Source of the DNA: JAGLCY01 sp965369705
Lineage (GTDB): Bacteria > Krumholzibacteriota > Krumholzibacteriia > LZORAL124-64-63
Direction of reading: 5' to 3'
Assembly: GCA_965369705.1 (NCBI GenBank)
Contig: CBDURF010000008.1
Span: 1-37,020 of the forward strand
DNA length: 37,020 nt
This document shows positions 29,914 to 37,020 of the stretch, in pieces (positions within the stretch are counted from its first letter, which is position 1; each line of letters begins with the position of its first letter). Below the pieces are notes generated by a model. It was not told where the DNA came from and did no database searches. It saw only the letters and a list, made by a program, of their open reading frames with translations. The translations under genes and the position numbers were made by a program.

Positions 29914-31590
29914 GTGGCCTCACAATTCATTGCCGACGCAATTGTAAGTCGAAGTCTGGTAATTGGTTCAGGGATTGCTGGGCTGCAGTTCGCTCTGCAT
30001 GCGGCCGAAACGGGCACTGTCAGGGTGGTGACCAAGAAGGAAAGCCGTGAGAGCAACACGAACTACGCCCAGGGCGGCATCGCCGCGGCGGTTTCCCCTC
30101 TGGATGACTTCGAAACCCATGTGAGGGATACAATTCTGGCCGGGGACGGGCTGTGCGACGAGAATGTTGTTCGCCGGATGGTGGAAGCGGGGCCGGACCT
30201 GATCGACCGCCTGCTTTCCTATGGCATCCAGTTCAGCCGGGAAGGGGAGGGCCGGGACGCCGCCTTCGCCCTCGGCAGGGAGGGCGGACATTCCCGGCGC
30301 CGGGTCCTGCACTGCCGCGACCTGACGGGACGGGAAATCGAAAGTCACCTGCTTGAGGCCTGCGCCCGGCATCCCAACATCACCCTGGACGAGGATCACA
30401 TGGGGTTGGAGTTGCTCAAGGGCGAGGTGCTGGATTGGTCGGGTGCCGATGGCGACCGGGTGGTAGGCTGCCTGGTCCTGGATCGTCGCACCATGAACCG
30501 GCAGGCCTACTTCGCTGATGCCGTCGTGCTGGCCACCGGCGGCTGTGGAAAAGTCTACAGCTACACGAGTAATCCCGACATCGCCACCGGGGACGGGCTG
30601 GCCATGGCCTACCGGGCGGGGGCCGAACTCCGCAACCTCGAATTCGTTCAGTTCCACCCGACTTGTCTCTACCATCCCGAGGCCAAGAGTTTCCTGATTT
30701 CCGAAGCTGTGCGAGGGGAAGGCGCCCACCTCATCAACGCCCGTGGCGAGAAGTTCATGTCCCGGTACCATCAGATGGGTGATCTCGCCCCACGGGACGT
30801 GGTGGCCCGCAGCATCGACCGGGAGATGAAGACCAGCGGCGATGCTTCGGTGTTTCTCGACCTGCGCCATCTGGACCGCCGGAAAGTCGAGGAACGCTTT
30901 CCAAACCTCGTGCAGAACTGCGCCCGATTCGGAATCGACATGGCCGGGGAACCGGTGCCGGTCGTTCCCGCGGCCCACTACATGTGCGGGGGGGTGGCGA
31001 CCGATCTCGATGCCCGGACCAGTCTGCCCGGCTTGTACGCCATCGGGGAAGTGGCCTGCACCGGGGTTCACGGGGCCAACCGCCTGGCCAGCAACTCCCT
31101 GCTCGAAGCGGTCTTCTTCGCCACCCGGGCGGCCGAGGCCATCGCCGACCAGGAGAGGGTCCTGGGGGACTCGGTTCCGGTCCTGGCGCCGGGCTTCGGC
31201 GGCCGCCAGAGCGGAAGCCCGGGCGGGCAGGTAATGGTCCTGGAACATGATTGGGACCTGGTCCGCCGTGTGATGTGGGATTACGTGGGCATCGTCCGCG
31301 ACCGGGAGAGGCTGGATATTGCCTTGGGCCGCCTGCGATCCATCCGGGAGACCGTGGAAACGGTGTACAAGACGTCGGTCCTCAGTCCGCCCATTGTCGA
31401 GTTGAGGAACATCGCCCTGCTGGGTGAATTGATCGTCATGTGTGCCAGAGCCCGCCGGGAGAGCAGGGGGCTGCATTTCACCCTCGACCATCCCCATCAG
31501 CTATCCCGGGCCGCCGATACCGTCATCACGAAATTCGGGATCCTCGAGGGGGAAACGAGCTGGGAAGCCCCGGGGGACGCCCGTGGGTGA
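29914..31590 (+). CDS. nadB: L-aspartate oxidase
   Basis: 558-residue flavoenzyme oxidising L-aspartate to iminoaspartate for quinolinate and NAD synthesis. The FAD-binding SRSLVIGSGIAGLQFAL is at the N-terminus. Typical NadB stretches follow: NTNYAQGGIAAAV, GREGGHSRRRVLH, ATGGCGKVYSYTSNP, VVPAAHYMCGGV, and YAIGEVACTGVHGANRLASN. A fumarate-reductase-type C-terminal helical domain comes last. The start chosen is GTG 29914, six bases after GGAAGG; GTG 29872 would add 14 residues without similarity. The TGA overlaps the next gene by eight bases. Succinate dehydrogenase flavoprotein is excluded by these NadB-specific motifs and the absence of partner subunits. Confidence 0.95.
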   Translation: MASQFIADAIVSRSLVIGSGIAGLQFALHAAETGTVRVVTKKESRESNTNYAQGGIAAAVSPLDDFETHVRDTILAGDGLCDENVVRRMVEAGPDLIDRLLSYGIQFSREGEGRDAAFALGREGGHSRRRVLHCRDLTGREIESHLLEACARHPNITLDEDHMGLELLKGEVLDWSGADGDRVVGCLVLDRRTMNRQAYFADAVVLATGGCGKVYSYTSNPDIATGDGLAMAYRAGAELRNLEFVQFHPTCLYHPEAKSFLISEAVRGEGAHLINARGEKFMSRYHQMGDLAPRDVVARSIDREMKTSGDASVFLDLRHLDRRKVEERFPNLVQNCARFGIDMAGEPVPVVPAAHYMCGGVATDLDARTSLPGLYAIGEVACTGVHGANRLASNSLLEAVFFATRAAEAIADQERVLGDSVPVLAPGFGGRQSGSPGGQVMVLEHDWDLVRRVMWDYVGIVRDRERLDIALGRLRSIRETVETVYKTSVLSPPIVELRNIALLGELIVMCARARRESRGLHFTLDHPHQLSRAADTVITKFGILEGETSWEAPGDARG

Positions 31591-32395
31591 AAGCTGGTTC
31601 ACGCAGGCCTTCGGGGCTCACTACCCCTTGTTGTACCAGCACCGGGACACCGCCGAGGCGAAGAAGTGTCTCGATCTGCTGCCCCGCTTGGCTCCCCTCG
31701 TCGCGGGCCCCGGCCAGGTCGTCCTGGATCTCGGCTGCGGGGACGGCCGGCACCTCGAATTAATGGTAAGACTGGGCCATGCAGCCATCGGTCTTGATCT
31801 CTCGGCGGAATTGCTCCACAGCGCGCGGTCCCGCATGGGTGGGGCGACCTCATCATGGCTAGTCCGCGGCGACATGCGGAGGCTCCCCTTTCCCAAGGCC
31901 TCCTTTTCCGCGGTCCTGTCCCTGTTCACGGCTTTCGGGTACTTTGGTCCGCCGGCGGACAACCAGGAACCCGTTCGGGAAGTGGCCAGGGTCCTGGCGC
32001 CGGGGGGCCACTGGTTTCTGGACTATTTCGACGGGGACCAGGTACGTACCGAGCTGGTGGGAGAAGAATCGCGTGTCCGTGAGAGGGAACTGGGTCCCCT
32101 GGTGGTTCTGGAGGAGAGGAAGTTCGTCGCGGAAGAATCCCTGGTGGCCAAACGAGTCCGGCTGAGGCCGCGGCACGGACACCAGACGGAGGCGGCCAAG
32201 CTGGGTGTGCCCGAAAATGGTTTGGAGTACACGGAACGGGTGGCGGTCTTCACCCTGCGGGAGTTGGACGACATGGCGGCAAAGGAAGGCATGGCCAGGG
32301 TCGGGGCGGCCGGAGGTTATGATGGCCGGCCGCTGGGCGAGGGCAGTCGCTGGATCCTGGTTTTTCGTAAGAATACAAAAGACGACCCAGTATGA
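31583..32395 (+). CDS. SAM-dependent methyltransferase next to bacillithiol genes (candidate N-methyl-bacillithiol synthase)
   Basis: 270-residue class I methyltransferase. Motif I VVLDLGCGDGRHLELM binds SAM, the acidic end of strand 2 is IGLDLSAELL, and GDMRRLPFPKASFSAVL and VREVARVLAPGGHWFLDYF match later motifs. GTG 31583 overlaps the nadB stop by eight bases. Its stop overlaps bshC by four (ATGA), so it is tightly bound to the bacillithiol operon. In Chlorobi, bacillithiol is N-methylated by a SAM methyltransferase called NmbA (from memory of published work). The position here makes the same role attractive, but I have no residue-level proof. Generic small-molecule methylation is the alternative. 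An in-frame ATG 141 bases upstream overlaps nadB and is not used. Confidence 0.85.
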   Translation: MGESWFTQAFGAHYPLLYQHRDTAEAKKCLDLLPRLAPLVAGPGQVVLDLGCGDGRHLELMVRLGHAAIGLDLSAELLHSARSRMGGATSSWLVRGDMRRLPFPKASFSAVLSLFTAFGYFGPPADNQEPVREVARVLAPGGHWFLDYFDGDQVRTELVGEESRVRERELGPLVVLEERKFVAEESLVAKRVRLRPRHGHQTEAAKLGVPENGLEYTERVAVFTLRELDDMAAKEGMARVGAAGGYDGRPLGEGSRWILVFRKNTKDDPV

Positions 32396-34005
32396 ATATG
32401 CAGATAAAACCTCAGGATCCACTTCAGGATGCCGTCCCGTCCAGCCGTTTGTTCGCGGACTGGCTCACGGGTGATCTGGAAGCTGATTTTCTGGCCGCGG
32501 AACACCAGGATGCCGGGAGGGAATTGAACCGGATTCTGCGAGGCGAGTCCCCGGCGCCGGAAAAATCCTCTGATCCGGCGCCCCTGTTCCGGTCGGCCTG
32601 GGTATCCGGCTGGGCCGAGTCCATGGCGGCGGATCTACACCGGGACGAGGACCAGACCCTGTTCCACTCCCAGCTGGCTGCGTTGAAGGCGGGGGAAGCG
32701 GAAGTCGTGATCACGGGACAGCAGCCCGGTTATCTGGGCGGTCCGCTGTACACGCTGTACAAGGTCGCCACGGTTGTAGCCCTGGCCAGGAAGAGATCGG
32801 CCGCGGGTCGGCCCACCGTGCCCGTATTCTGGAGCGGAGACGATGACGACGATCTGGCCGAAGCCCTGTCTCCGGTGGCCTGGGATCCGGCCTCCGGCGT
32901 GATCCACCGCAGTCCGGAATCTCCTACCGGGCCTGGAAGCGCCGGGCGTTCGGCGATGCTGGGACGCCTTGCTTCCGATCCCTGGAGTGTCGAAGCGGCC
33001 CGCTGGCTGGATCAGGCTTCCTCCACGGGGCGGGTGAAGCCGGATTCCCTTCCGACGGATCTGGCGAAGATCTGGCGCGATGCCGTGGACGATGGTTGGT
33101 CCTGGTCCCGCCTGGCGCGACGCGCCCTTTTGCGCGTATTCTCCGGGTGTGGACTGATGGTGGTATCGGGCGATGATCCCGGCCTCCACGAGGCGGCCGG
33201 TCCGTTGTATGAACGAATTCTCGCCGGTTCGGGGGCCTTGGCCGACCTGGTTGCCCAGCGTGGTCGGGATCTGACTGCCCGCGGCTGGCACGCGCAGATC
33301 AACGCACGGTCCCTGGCGCGGCCGATGTTTTCCGTTGAAGGGGAGCGGCGGGTGACCTACGTGCCCGGAAATTCGGCTCCGGAGCCGGGCGGCTTGCGAC
33401 CGGGTGTCATGTTGCGCAGTCCGGTTCAGGATTGGCTGCTTCGGCCCGCGGGCGTGGTTGCCGGACCCGGCGAGGTGGCCTACCTTCGCCAAATCGACCC
33501 GCTATATGAGGAACTGGGCATTCCCAGACCGCCTCTCGTGCCCCGCCTCTTCGCCTGGCTGCTTCCGGCGGGATTCGATCCGGCGGGGGTGCGGGATTTT
33601 CGGGAGCAAAGGACGACGGATCCCGATCTGGCCGCTCGTCTGGCCGATGAGGCGGAAGAAAAGGTCCGCCGGATCCTGGCGGATATTCTCACGCGGGAGT
33701 TGGGTGTGGAAACGGCCAGGGCGGTTTCCTTGGCGGAGGGCCGTGCCCGCCGGTGGCGCAAGGGAGTTGCGGCCATGCTTGGGGATGAAATCCAGCGGTC
33801 CCGCAGCCAGCAGGCTCCCGCCGGTCCGGGCTGGGTCTTTCCGGACGGGATGCGGCAGGAAAGACATCTGGCCTATCTCTGCGCCACGGCCCTGTGGGGG
33901 GGTGATCTGGTCGACGCCTGTCTTGAAGCCGCCGCCCGACACCTGGAACACGGGTCCCGGAGCAACTGGCGGGAATTCGCCATCGAGGTTCCGGATCCCA
34001 AATAA
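32392..34005 (+). CDS. bshC: Bacillithiol biosynthesis cysteine-adding enzyme BshC
   Basis: 537 residues, the usual BshC length. BshC joins cysteine to glucosamine-malate, the last step of bacillithiol synthesis. VITGQQPGYLGGPLYTLYKV is the hallmark N-terminal motif. VPVFWSGDDDDDLAEA corresponds to the family's VPVFW..EDHDF.E segment, with Asp replacing the usual Glu-Asp-His part. VAYLRQIDPLYEELGIPRPP is also typical. A long helical coiled region (about 420-470, DEAEEKVRRILADILTREL) lies in the C-terminal half. ATG 32392 overlaps the methyltransferase stop. bshB follows after 20 bases, and bshA after that, so the three bacillithiol genes are contiguous. Confidence 0.94.
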   Translation: MNMQIKPQDPLQDAVPSSRLFADWLTGDLEADFLAAEHQDAGRELNRILRGESPAPEKSSDPAPLFRSAWVSGWAESMAADLHRDEDQTLFHSQLAALKAGEAEVVITGQQPGYLGGPLYTLYKVATVVALARKRSAAGRPTVPVFWSGDDDDDLAEALSPVAWDPASGVIHRSPESPTGPGSAGRSAMLGRLASDPWSVEAARWLDQASSTGRVKPDSLPTDLAKIWRDAVDDGWSWSRLARRALLRVFSGCGLMVVSGDDPGLHEAAGPLYERILAGSGALADLVAQRGRDLTARGWHAQINARSLARPMFSVEGERRVTYVPGNSAPEPGGLRPGVMLRSPVQDWLLRPAGVVAGPGEVAYLRQIDPLYEELGIPRPPLVPRLFAWLLPAGFDPAGVRDFREQRTTDPDLAARLADEAEEKVRRILADILTRELGVETARAVSLAEGRARRWRKGVAAMLGDEIQRSRSQQAPAGPGWVFPDGMRQERHLAYLCATALWGGDLVDACLEAAARHLEHGSRSNWREFAIEVPDPK

Positions 34006-34025
34006 ACGAGAGGATGGATGTCCCC

Positions 34026-34799
34026 ATGATCAACCGCGAAGATCCCAACTGCGATCTGCTGGTCATTTCCCCGCACACCGATGATGCGGAGATCGGTCTG
34101 GCCGGTACGATGCGTCTGCTTGCCGATCAGGGGCGCAGGGTGTGGGCCGTGGATCTTACCCGGGGTGAGTTGGGGACCAACGCCACTTGCGACGAACGCT
34201 GGGCGGAGGCCGGGCAGGCCTCTGCGGCGCTGGGCCTGGCCGGCCGGGCTCAGCTTGAGCTGCCCGACGGATTCATCGACAGCACCGACCGGGAGCAGGT
34301 CAGCCGCGTGGTCGCGGTGATCCGCCGGGTGAAGCCCCGCTGGATCGTGACCGCGCCGGATCCGGTCCGCCATCCCGACCACAGGGAGACTCCGGCACTC
34401 GTGGCCCGGGCCGCCTTCCTGTCCCGGCTGGCATCCTGGCATCCGGAGGAACCCGGTGGTCGACTGTGGAAAGAGGGGGAATCCTGGGCCGCGCCCGGTG
34501 AGATCTGGGAAACCGAAGCGATTTTTTCCGTCTGCCCGGACGACGGCCGGCCCGCGGTCATCTTCGACATTTCCGCCACCTGGCCGGCCAAGCAGCAAGC
34601 CCTGGCCTGCTACGCCAGCCAGTTCGTACGTCAGGAAGGACGTACTCCCACCTGGATCAACGACGAAGCCTTCCTGGAGAAAATCGAACGGCGGGCCCGG
34701 TCCTGGGGCCGCCGGGCGAACGTTGAACTGGGTGAGGCGCTTTGCACGGCCTCCTGCCCGGTCATGAACGATCTACCTGCCGAAAGGTGGGTCCGATGA
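34026..34799 (+). CDS. bshB1: Bacillithiol biosynthesis deacetylase BshB (BshB1 type)
   Basis: 257-residue LmbE/PIG-L-like zinc deacetylase that removes acetate from N-acetylglucosaminyl-malate. The zinc motif SPHTDDAEIGLAGT gives the H-x-D-D pattern. RGELGTNAT is typical of BshB1, and HPDHRETP supplies the later zinc histidine. ATG 34026 is preferred because AGGA lies about 11 bases upstream. The in-frame ATG at 34014 has the GAGAGG immediately adjacent, too close to act; it would add four residues. The stop overlaps bshA by four bases (ATGA). The neighbouring bshC and bshA support BshB over other LmbE-family functions such as mycothiol enzymes. Confidence 0.93.
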   Translation: MINREDPNCDLLVISPHTDDAEIGLAGTMRLLADQGRRVWAVDLTRGELGTNATCDERWAEAGQASAALGLAGRAQLELPDGFIDSTDREQVSRVVAVIRRVKPRWIVTAPDPVRHPDHRETPALVARAAFLSRLASWHPEEPGGRLWKEGESWAAPGEIWETEAIFSVCPDDGRPAVIFDISATWPAKQQALACYASQFVRQEGRTPTWINDEAFLEKIERRARSWGRRANVELGEALCTASCPVMNDLPAERWVR

Positions 34800-35929
34800 A
34801 GATGCCGGCCGTGGGCATTACCTGTTACGCGAGCCAGGGCGGCAGCGGGGTCGTCGCCACGGAACTGGGCCTGCACCTTTCCCGGCGGGGGTGCGAGGTT
34901 CATTTCATTTCCAGCGAGCTTCCGTTTCGGCTGCGAAAATACCATGAGAACATCTTCTACCACCCGGTGGAAATGCCCCACTATCCGGTCTTCCAGCACT
35001 CGCCCTACACCCTGAGTCTGGCCACCACCATGAGCGAGGTCGCCGAGCGGTGTTCGCTGGATATCCTGCACGTCCATTACGCCATCCCGCATACGGCCAG
35101 CGCCTATCTGGCCCAGAAGATGAGCGGCCGGGACAGCCTGAAGGTGGTCACCACCCTCCATGGGACCGACATCACCCTGGTGGGACAGGAGCCGTCCTTC
35201 TTTCCGATCACCCGCTTCCTCATCGAGCAGAGCGACGCGGTGACGGCCGTGTCCGGTTTTCTCAAGCGGGAGACCATCAAGGTCTTCGGCACGGGTGAAG
35301 ACATCGAGGTCATTCCCAATTTCGTGGACGCCCGCATCTTCAAGCCCCTGGAGGATGGTCCCCTCAAGGCGAGGTTCGCCCCGGGCGGCGAAAAGTTGCT
35401 GGTCCACGCTTCCAACTTCCGCCAGGTCAAGAACGTAGGAGCCGTGGTGGATGTCTTCGCGAAGGTGAGCGCGGTGCTGCCGAGTCGCTTGCTGCTGATC
35501 GGGGACGGGCCTGAAATGGGAGGCGTTCGCCTGCAGATAACGCAGGCCGGACTCGACGAAAAGGTGGAATTCCTGGGACAGGTGGACAGCCTGGAGGACA
35601 TACTGCCCGTGGCGGACCTGTTGTTGCTGCCATCCCTCCACGAATCCTTCGGGCTGGTGGCCCTGGAGGCCATGGCCTGCGGTGTGATCCCACTGGTCAC
35701 GAATCGGGGAGGTGCCGAGGAATTCATTCAGGACGGTCTGAACGGTCTTCTCAGGGATCCTTTGGATATCGAGGGCATGGCCCAGGCGGCGGTCAATGTG
35801 CTGGGGAATGACCAGTTGCGCCAGGAGATGGCCGAAGAGGCGCGACGGGATGCCGCGGCCGATTTCGGGGTCTCCTGCGTCGTCAAGCAATACCTCGACC
35901 TTTACGACCGTTTGCTGGCGGGCTCCTGA
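34796..35929 (+). CDS. bshA: N-acetyl-alpha-D-glucosaminyl L-malate synthase BshA
   Basis: 377 residues, the usual BshA length. This GT4 glycosyltransferase joins UDP-GlcNAc to L-malate in the first bacillithiol step. GITCYASQGGSGVVATELG is the N-terminal BshA signature. HVHYAIPHTASAYLA, TTLHGTDITLVG and IPNFVDARIFKP follow. The donor site shows LLPSLHESFGLVALEAMACG and the family E-x7-E. ATG 34796 overlaps the bshB stop (ATGA), with AAAGGTGG upstream; an in-frame GTG/TTG extension overlaps bshB and is not used. It closes the operon. The next gene has its own promoter after a short gap. Confidence 0.95.
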   Translation: MKMPAVGITCYASQGGSGVVATELGLHLSRRGCEVHFISSELPFRLRKYHENIFYHPVEMPHYPVFQHSPYTLSLATTMSEVAERCSLDILHVHYAIPHTASAYLAQKMSGRDSLKVVTTLHGTDITLVGQEPSFFPITRFLIEQSDAVTAVSGFLKRETIKVFGTGEDIEVIPNFVDARIFKPLEDGPLKARFAPGGEKLLVHASNFRQVKNVGAVVDVFAKVSAVLPSRLLLIGDGPEMGGVRLQITQAGLDEKVEFLGQVDSLEDILPVADLLLLPSLHESFGLVALEAMACGVIPLVTNRGGAEEFIQDGLNGLLRDPLDIEGMAQAAVNVLGNDQLRQEMAEEARRDAAADFGVSCVVKQYLDLYDRLLAGS

Positions 35930-35944
35930 GGGACTCACTGATGG

Positions 35945-35972
35945 TTGACAGGGCGCGCGATGGCCTTAAAAT
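35945..35972 (+). promoter_or_regulatory. Near-consensus sigma70 promoter for the Minf_1886-type gene
   Basis: TTGACA (35945-35950), a perfect -35, and TAAAAT (35967-35972), a five-of-six -10, are separated by 16 bases. This is the best promoter match I see in the window. Transcription should begin around 35979, about 40-50 bases before the gene. Confidence 0.6.
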
Positions 35973-36028
35973 AGTGGAGACCGATTATCAGGCGCTTCAT
36001 TCCCGAGGAGAGAACCATCCAAGAAACC

Positions 36029-36394
36029 ATGGACCTGCTCCATTCCATCCGTACTCTCGCCGAAAGACGCGGCGTCTTCCGATCGGACGCCTATTTCTTC
36101 GTCCTGGAAGCCCTCGAAAACGCCATGGGAGCCATGGATAAGCGGGGCCACATCACCGGTGAGGATCTGCTGGACTGGATTCGGGAACTGGGTCGGGAAC
36201 GATACGGGGTGATGGCCGGGGACGTCTTCAACGCCTGGGGTGTGCACGCGACCATCGATTTCGGCAGGATCGTGTTTCATCTGGTAGAGGCGGGGCTCCT
36301 GCGCAAGCGGGACGAGGACTCTCTGAGCGATTTCGTCGAGAAATTCGATTTTCAGGACGCCTTCGCCCTGAAGGTTTTCGAGGGGCAGGGCTGA
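36029..36394 (+). CDS. Minf_1886 family protein, function unknown
   Basis: 121 residues, resembling the Minf_1886 family of small conserved proteins (my assignment is from the pattern SDAYFFVLEALENA, RERYGVMAGDVFNAWGVHAT, DFGRIVFHLVEAGLLRKRDED and FDFQDAFAL). The family is soluble and of unknown function. ATG 36029 is the only canonical start, but GAGGAGAG (36005-36012) lies about 17 bases before it, further than usual. An ATC at 36017 is six bases after AGGAG and would add four residues (IQET), matching the length of family N-termini. A non-canonical start is therefore possible. The gene has its own promoter and a 207-base gap after it. Confidence 0.8.
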   Translation: MDLLHSIRTLAERRGVFRSDAYFFVLEALENAMGAMDKRGHITGEDLLDWIRELGRERYGVMAGDVFNAWGVHATIDFGRIVFHLVEAGLLRKRDEDSLSDFVEKFDFQDAFALKVFEGQG

Positions 36395-36601
36395 AATCCG
36401 GTCCCGCTCGTGAGGCTGGCTGAATCCTGCGGAACTTTCAGGCATCCGCTCTGTTCTTTCCCGCGGGCGATGGCTACCTTGCTCAACAACTGATCTGGTC
36501 CCGTTCGGGGCCTGGTGGCGGACCAAGGAAGGACCGTCCGGATCCGGCCGGAAGGAACAAGGCCGAATCCCCCTTAATAACCGAATATCCGAGGAGAACC
36601 C
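36395..36601 (+). other. Intergenic region before tolQ/exbB
   Basis: 207 bases in which I can support no gene. GAGGAG at 36591-36596 is the ribosome site for the following gene. I found no convincing promoter pair; TAATAA near 36575 has no good -35 at the correct distance. Confidence 0.4.
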
Positions 36602-37020
36602 ATGTCCGCCATGATCCATTCGGCGACATTCCTGGCGACTCTTGGGCCCGGAGAGCTTGTCGGCCTGGTGACCGAGTCCACCTTTTTCGGCAAGTTCATT
36701 CTCCTGGTCCTGCTGTTTCTTTCGGTCATGTCCTGGGCGGTGTTCATCGAAAAGGCGCGCACCCTGTCGCACATCCGCGCCGGACACCAGGAATTCTGGG
36801 GCAAATGCGAAGCCTGGCTGGACAGCGGAGAGGCCGTCGGCCCGGAGCGGTCCGCTCTGGTGTCCTGGTGTCGCGACAACACCGATCTACCTCTGAACAA
36901 CCTCATCCTCGAGACCGAGTCGTTGACCCAGTGGCCGGCCATCCGTCGGGCCTCCGAGCGGGTGTCCTACCTGGAAATCGAAAACCTGGAGCGGTACCTT
37001 ATTCTCCTGTCCACCGCGGT
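36602..37020 (+). CDS. tolQ: TolQ/ExbB-type proton channel protein (3' end outside window)
   Basis: 139 residues are visible before the window ends. TolQ or ExbB forms the inner-membrane proton channel that energises TolA or TonB. The first membrane segment (FFGKFILLVLLFLSVMSWAV) is followed by FIEKARTLSHIRAG, matching the N-terminal helix and cytoplasmic start of the family. The conserved C-terminal two helices lie beyond the window. ATG 36602 has GAGGAG five bases upstream. The SVMSWAVFIEK pattern is closer to TolQ than ExbB, but the two cannot be separated securely here, and downstream tolR/exbD and tolB are out of view. Confidence 0.82.
   Translation, partial: MSAMIHSATFLATLGPGELVGLVTESTFFGKFILLVLLFLSVMSWAVFIEKARTLSHIRAGHQEFWGKCEAWLDSGEAVGPERSALVSWCRDNTDLPLNNLILETESLTQWPAIRRASERVSYLEIENLERYLILLSTA

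Noticed and set aside
35941..36141. Small open frame between bshA and the Minf_1886-type gene
   Set aside because: It starts at the promoter itself and overlaps the real gene in another frame; composition is not protein-like.

Overview
The window is 37,020 bases of GC-rich chromosomal core DNA, almost all coding on the + strand. It suggests a diderm bacterium with a Bam/Lol/lipid A outer membrane. The LpxC-FabZ fusion, a McsA/McsB/ClpC module, a complete bacillithiol pathway and frequent GTG/TTG starts point to the FCB superphylum or a nearby candidate phylum. The exact phylum cannot be read from the sequence. I see no rRNA, tRNA, CRISPR array, insertion sequence or prophage.

Layout. 1-7107 holds the 3' part of accC, then ftsK, rimO, an unrecognised exported or anchored protein, a BamD-like lipoprotein and nadD. 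7108-13374 holds polA, coaE, prfB (with a programmed +1 frameshift) and lysS. 13375-19657 holds a LolC/E-type permease, lolD, mcsA, mcsB and clpC. 19658-19949 is a non-coding control region with a good promoter for bamA. 19950-29158 is an envelope cluster: bamA, skp/ompH, lpxD, lpxC-fabZ, lpxA, lpxB, a DUF374 acyltransferase and lpxK. 29164-29757 is the only confident minus-strand gene, a small lipoprotein of lower GC. 29914-35929 holds nadB, a SAM methyltransferase and bshC-bshB-bshA. 35930-37020 holds a Minf_1886-type gene with its own near-consensus promoter and the start of a tolQ/exbB gene.

How the genes work together. LolCD exports lipoproteins such as BamD, BamA and Skp assemble outer-membrane proteins, and the lpx genes build lipid A. 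ClpC with McsA/McsB is a protein quality-control module placed inside this envelope series and translationally coupled to lolD. The bsh genes make the low-molecular-weight thiol bacillithiol; the coupled methyltransferase could convert it to N-methyl-bacillithiol. Many neighbours overlap by 1-8 bases at stop/start codons, indicating long polycistronic transcripts.

The most interesting points are: (1) a McsB homologue that, aligned to my memory of the Bacillus subtilis protein, lacks catalytic E121, C167 and nucleotide-contacting R176, while ClpC keeps the two phospho-arginine receptor glutamates; (2) a methyltransferase-bshC-bshB-bshA operon that may make N-methyl-bacillithiol; (3) the prfB recoding site; (4) several palindromes in intergenic regions (upstream of clpC, bamA, lpxD and at the lipoprotein/nadB divergence) that look like operators; (5) an LpxC domain lacking the usual Asp-Gly-Ser loop. 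No wholly new multi-gene system is evident.
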